A stretch of DNA of 13,858 bases from JALENY01 sp036310185 (GTDB lineage Bacteria > Bacillota > Clostridia > Lachnospirales > Lachnospiraceae), in NCBI GenBank assembly GCA_036310185.1, contig JAXJSH010000035.1, positions 1 to 13,858 of the forward strand. The letters are read 5' to 3'. The stretch's first letter is position 1, and every line of letters starts with the position of its first letter. This document shows positions 12,665-13,858 of this stretch, in pieces. The translations under genes were made by a program, and so were the position numbers. The notes under the pieces were generated by a model. The model was not told where the DNA came from. It made no database searches and saw only the letters and a list, made by a program, of their open reading frames with translations.

Positions 12665-13750
12665 ATGCCAATGCAAATGGGTTTCCGTTGGTATGGTGAA
12701 GGCAATGATAAGATCAGCCTTTCCGATATCAAACAAATTCCGGGCGTAACCAGCATTGTCTGGGCTCTTCATAACAAGATGCCGGGTGAAGTCTGGGAAG
12801 TAGATGAAATCGCTGAAGTTCAGAAACAGCTTGAACCGTATGGCTTCAATATGGATGTAGTTGAATCTGTAAACGTTCACGATGATATTAAGATTGGCCT
12901 TCCGACACGTGATAAGTACATCGAAAATTATATTCAGACAATCCGTAATCTGTCTAAATTCGGTGTAAAAGTAATCTGTTATAACTTTATGCCGGTATTT
13001 GACTGGACACGTACCGATCTGTTCCATCCGGTAGGAGATGGTTCCACTGCATTATATTACGAAGCAAGCCGTATCCACGATGATCCGAAAGAGATGGCTG
13101 ATTATATCCTGAACAATCTGCACGGTCTGACTTTCCCGGGCTGGGAGCCGGAACGTATGGCAAAACTGGATGAACTGTTTGCTGCTTACAAACCGGTTAC
13201 AAAGGAAAAACTCTGGGATAATCTGAAATATTTCCTGGAAGCGATTATGCCGGTTTGTCACGAGACCGATATCAAGATGGCAATCCATATGGACGATCCG
13301 CCATGGGATATCTTTGGTCTGCCGCGTCTTCTGACCAGCGGTGAAAATGTGGATCGTTTCCTGTCTATGGTAGATGATCCGTACAACTGTCTGACACTGT
13401 GTTCCGGCAGTCTGAATGCTGATCCGAAGAACAATGTAGCGGATATCGTCCGCAAACATTGTGATCGTATTGCGTTTGCTCATATCCGTAATGTAAAACA
13501 TTTTGAAAACGGTGATTTCTCGGAAGCCAGCCACCGTGACTGTGATGGTGACACCGGTATTCTGGATATTCTGAAAGCTTACCATGACTGCGGTTATGAA
13601 GGATATATCCGTCCGGATCACGGACGTCATCTGTGGGATGAAGGTCCGGGAAATGTTCGGCCAGGTTATGGCCTCTATGACCGTGCACTTGGTATTATGT
13701 ATATGCTGGGCGTCTGGGATATGCTGGATAAACTGGATGCTGAGAAATAA
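12665..13750 (+). CDS. uxuA: Mannonate dehydratase
   Basis: Converts D-mannonate to 2-keto-3-deoxygluconate in glucuronate catabolism; cytoplasmic, metal-dependent (Mn or Fe), xylose-isomerase-like TIM barrel. 361 aa, slightly shorter than the E. coli enzyme. Family motifs seen: MGFRWYG start, SVNVHDDIKIGLPTRD (68-83), ICYNFMPVFDWTRTDL (104-119), AIHMDDPPW (206-214) and RPDHGRHLWDE (316-326). Predicted metal ligands are His208, Cys246, His273 and Asp318. The ATG at 12665 is chosen over 12626 because AAAGGAGG (12649-12656) lies 8 nt before it and the upstream residues are not family-like. No uxuB, uxaC or KDG kinase lies within the window, though a downstream operon cannot be excluded. Confidence 0.96.
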   Translation: MPMQMGFRWYGEGNDKISLSDIKQIPGVTSIVWALHNKMPGEVWEVDEIAEVQKQLEPYGFNMDVVESVNVHDDIKIGLPTRDKYIENYIQTIRNLSKFGVKVICYNFMPVFDWTRTDLFHPVGDGSTALYYEASRIHDDPKEMADYILNNLHGLTFPGWEPERMAKLDELFAAYKPVTKEKLWDNLKYFLEAIMPVCHETDIKMAIHMDDPPWDIFGLPRLLTSGENVDRFLSMVDDPYNCLTLCSGSLNADPKNNVADIVRKHCDRIAFAHIRNVKHFENGDFSEASHRDCDGDTGILDILKAYHDCGYEGYIRPDHGRHLWDEGPGNVRPGYGLYDRALGIMYMLGVWDMLDKLDAEK

Positions 13751-13829
13751 TCGGAATCTGATCCGGAATATTACGCTTTTTGCAGTGCCTGTGTATGACT
13801 TATAAGAAAATCTTTAAAAAATTATGACT

Positions 13830-13857
13830 TGTCTTTTGCTGGTGATAGGAAAAGGCA
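13830..13857 (+). terminator. Terminator-like hairpin cut by the window edge
   Basis: TGTCTTTT (13830-13837) pairs with AAAAGGCA (13850-13857), one wobble, around a 12-nt loop. Whether a T-run follows lies outside the window, so this may be the uxuA terminator or only a chance stem. Confidence 0.4.
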
Positions 13858-13858
13858 G

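Overview
The window looks like a chromosomal segment of a low-to-mid GC Clostridia bacterium, most likely Lachnospiraceae, close to the replication origin. The grounds are the block parA-parB-DUF4446-serS-DUF3881, typical AAAGGAGG ribosome binding sites, Firmicutes-style sigma-A promoters, and a gut-anaerobe gene set (lipoprotein GH13 glycosidase, mannonate dehydratase, ferredoxin-type siroheme reductase, DUF134/NifX protein). No transposase, integrase, phage gene or CRISPR array was found.

Bases 1-1194 hold no convincing gene. They contain a diverged tandem duplication of about 140 bp at the left edge and three identical 18-bp parS palindromes, the last only 39 bp before parA. Next comes a co-directional block: parA (Walker ATPase), parB (CTPase clamp, overlapping parA by 10 bp), a one-TM DUF4446 protein, serS and a DUF3881 protein. 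ParA, ParB and parS form the chromosome segregation system.

Bases 6011-6193 are a complete tRNA-Arg(CCT) unit: promoter, leader hairpin, tRNA and intrinsic terminator. The terminator directly abuts the ribosome binding site of a small SF0329-like gene. A bidirectional terminator then separates it from a minus-strand DUF134-NifX fusion gene with a TTG start, which also has a well-placed internal start in front of its metal-cluster domain.

The 739-bp gap at 7593-8331 is the most unusual part. It has two divergent consensus promoters around a perfect TTGACA palindrome and a stem-loop element that resembles a site at 1007. It also has a 17/34-bp tandem array whose units each carry a promoter-like pair of hexamers. 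The promoter proposed for the downstream siroheme nitrite/sulfite reductase gene lies exactly in register with that array.

The right part holds, after a shared convergent terminator, a minus-strand lipoprotein GH13 alpha-glucan hydrolase, a divergent control region with palindromes, a solitary short HicB-like protein, and uxuA (mannonate dehydratase, hexuronate catabolism) with a strong promoter. A terminator-like hairpin runs to the window edge.
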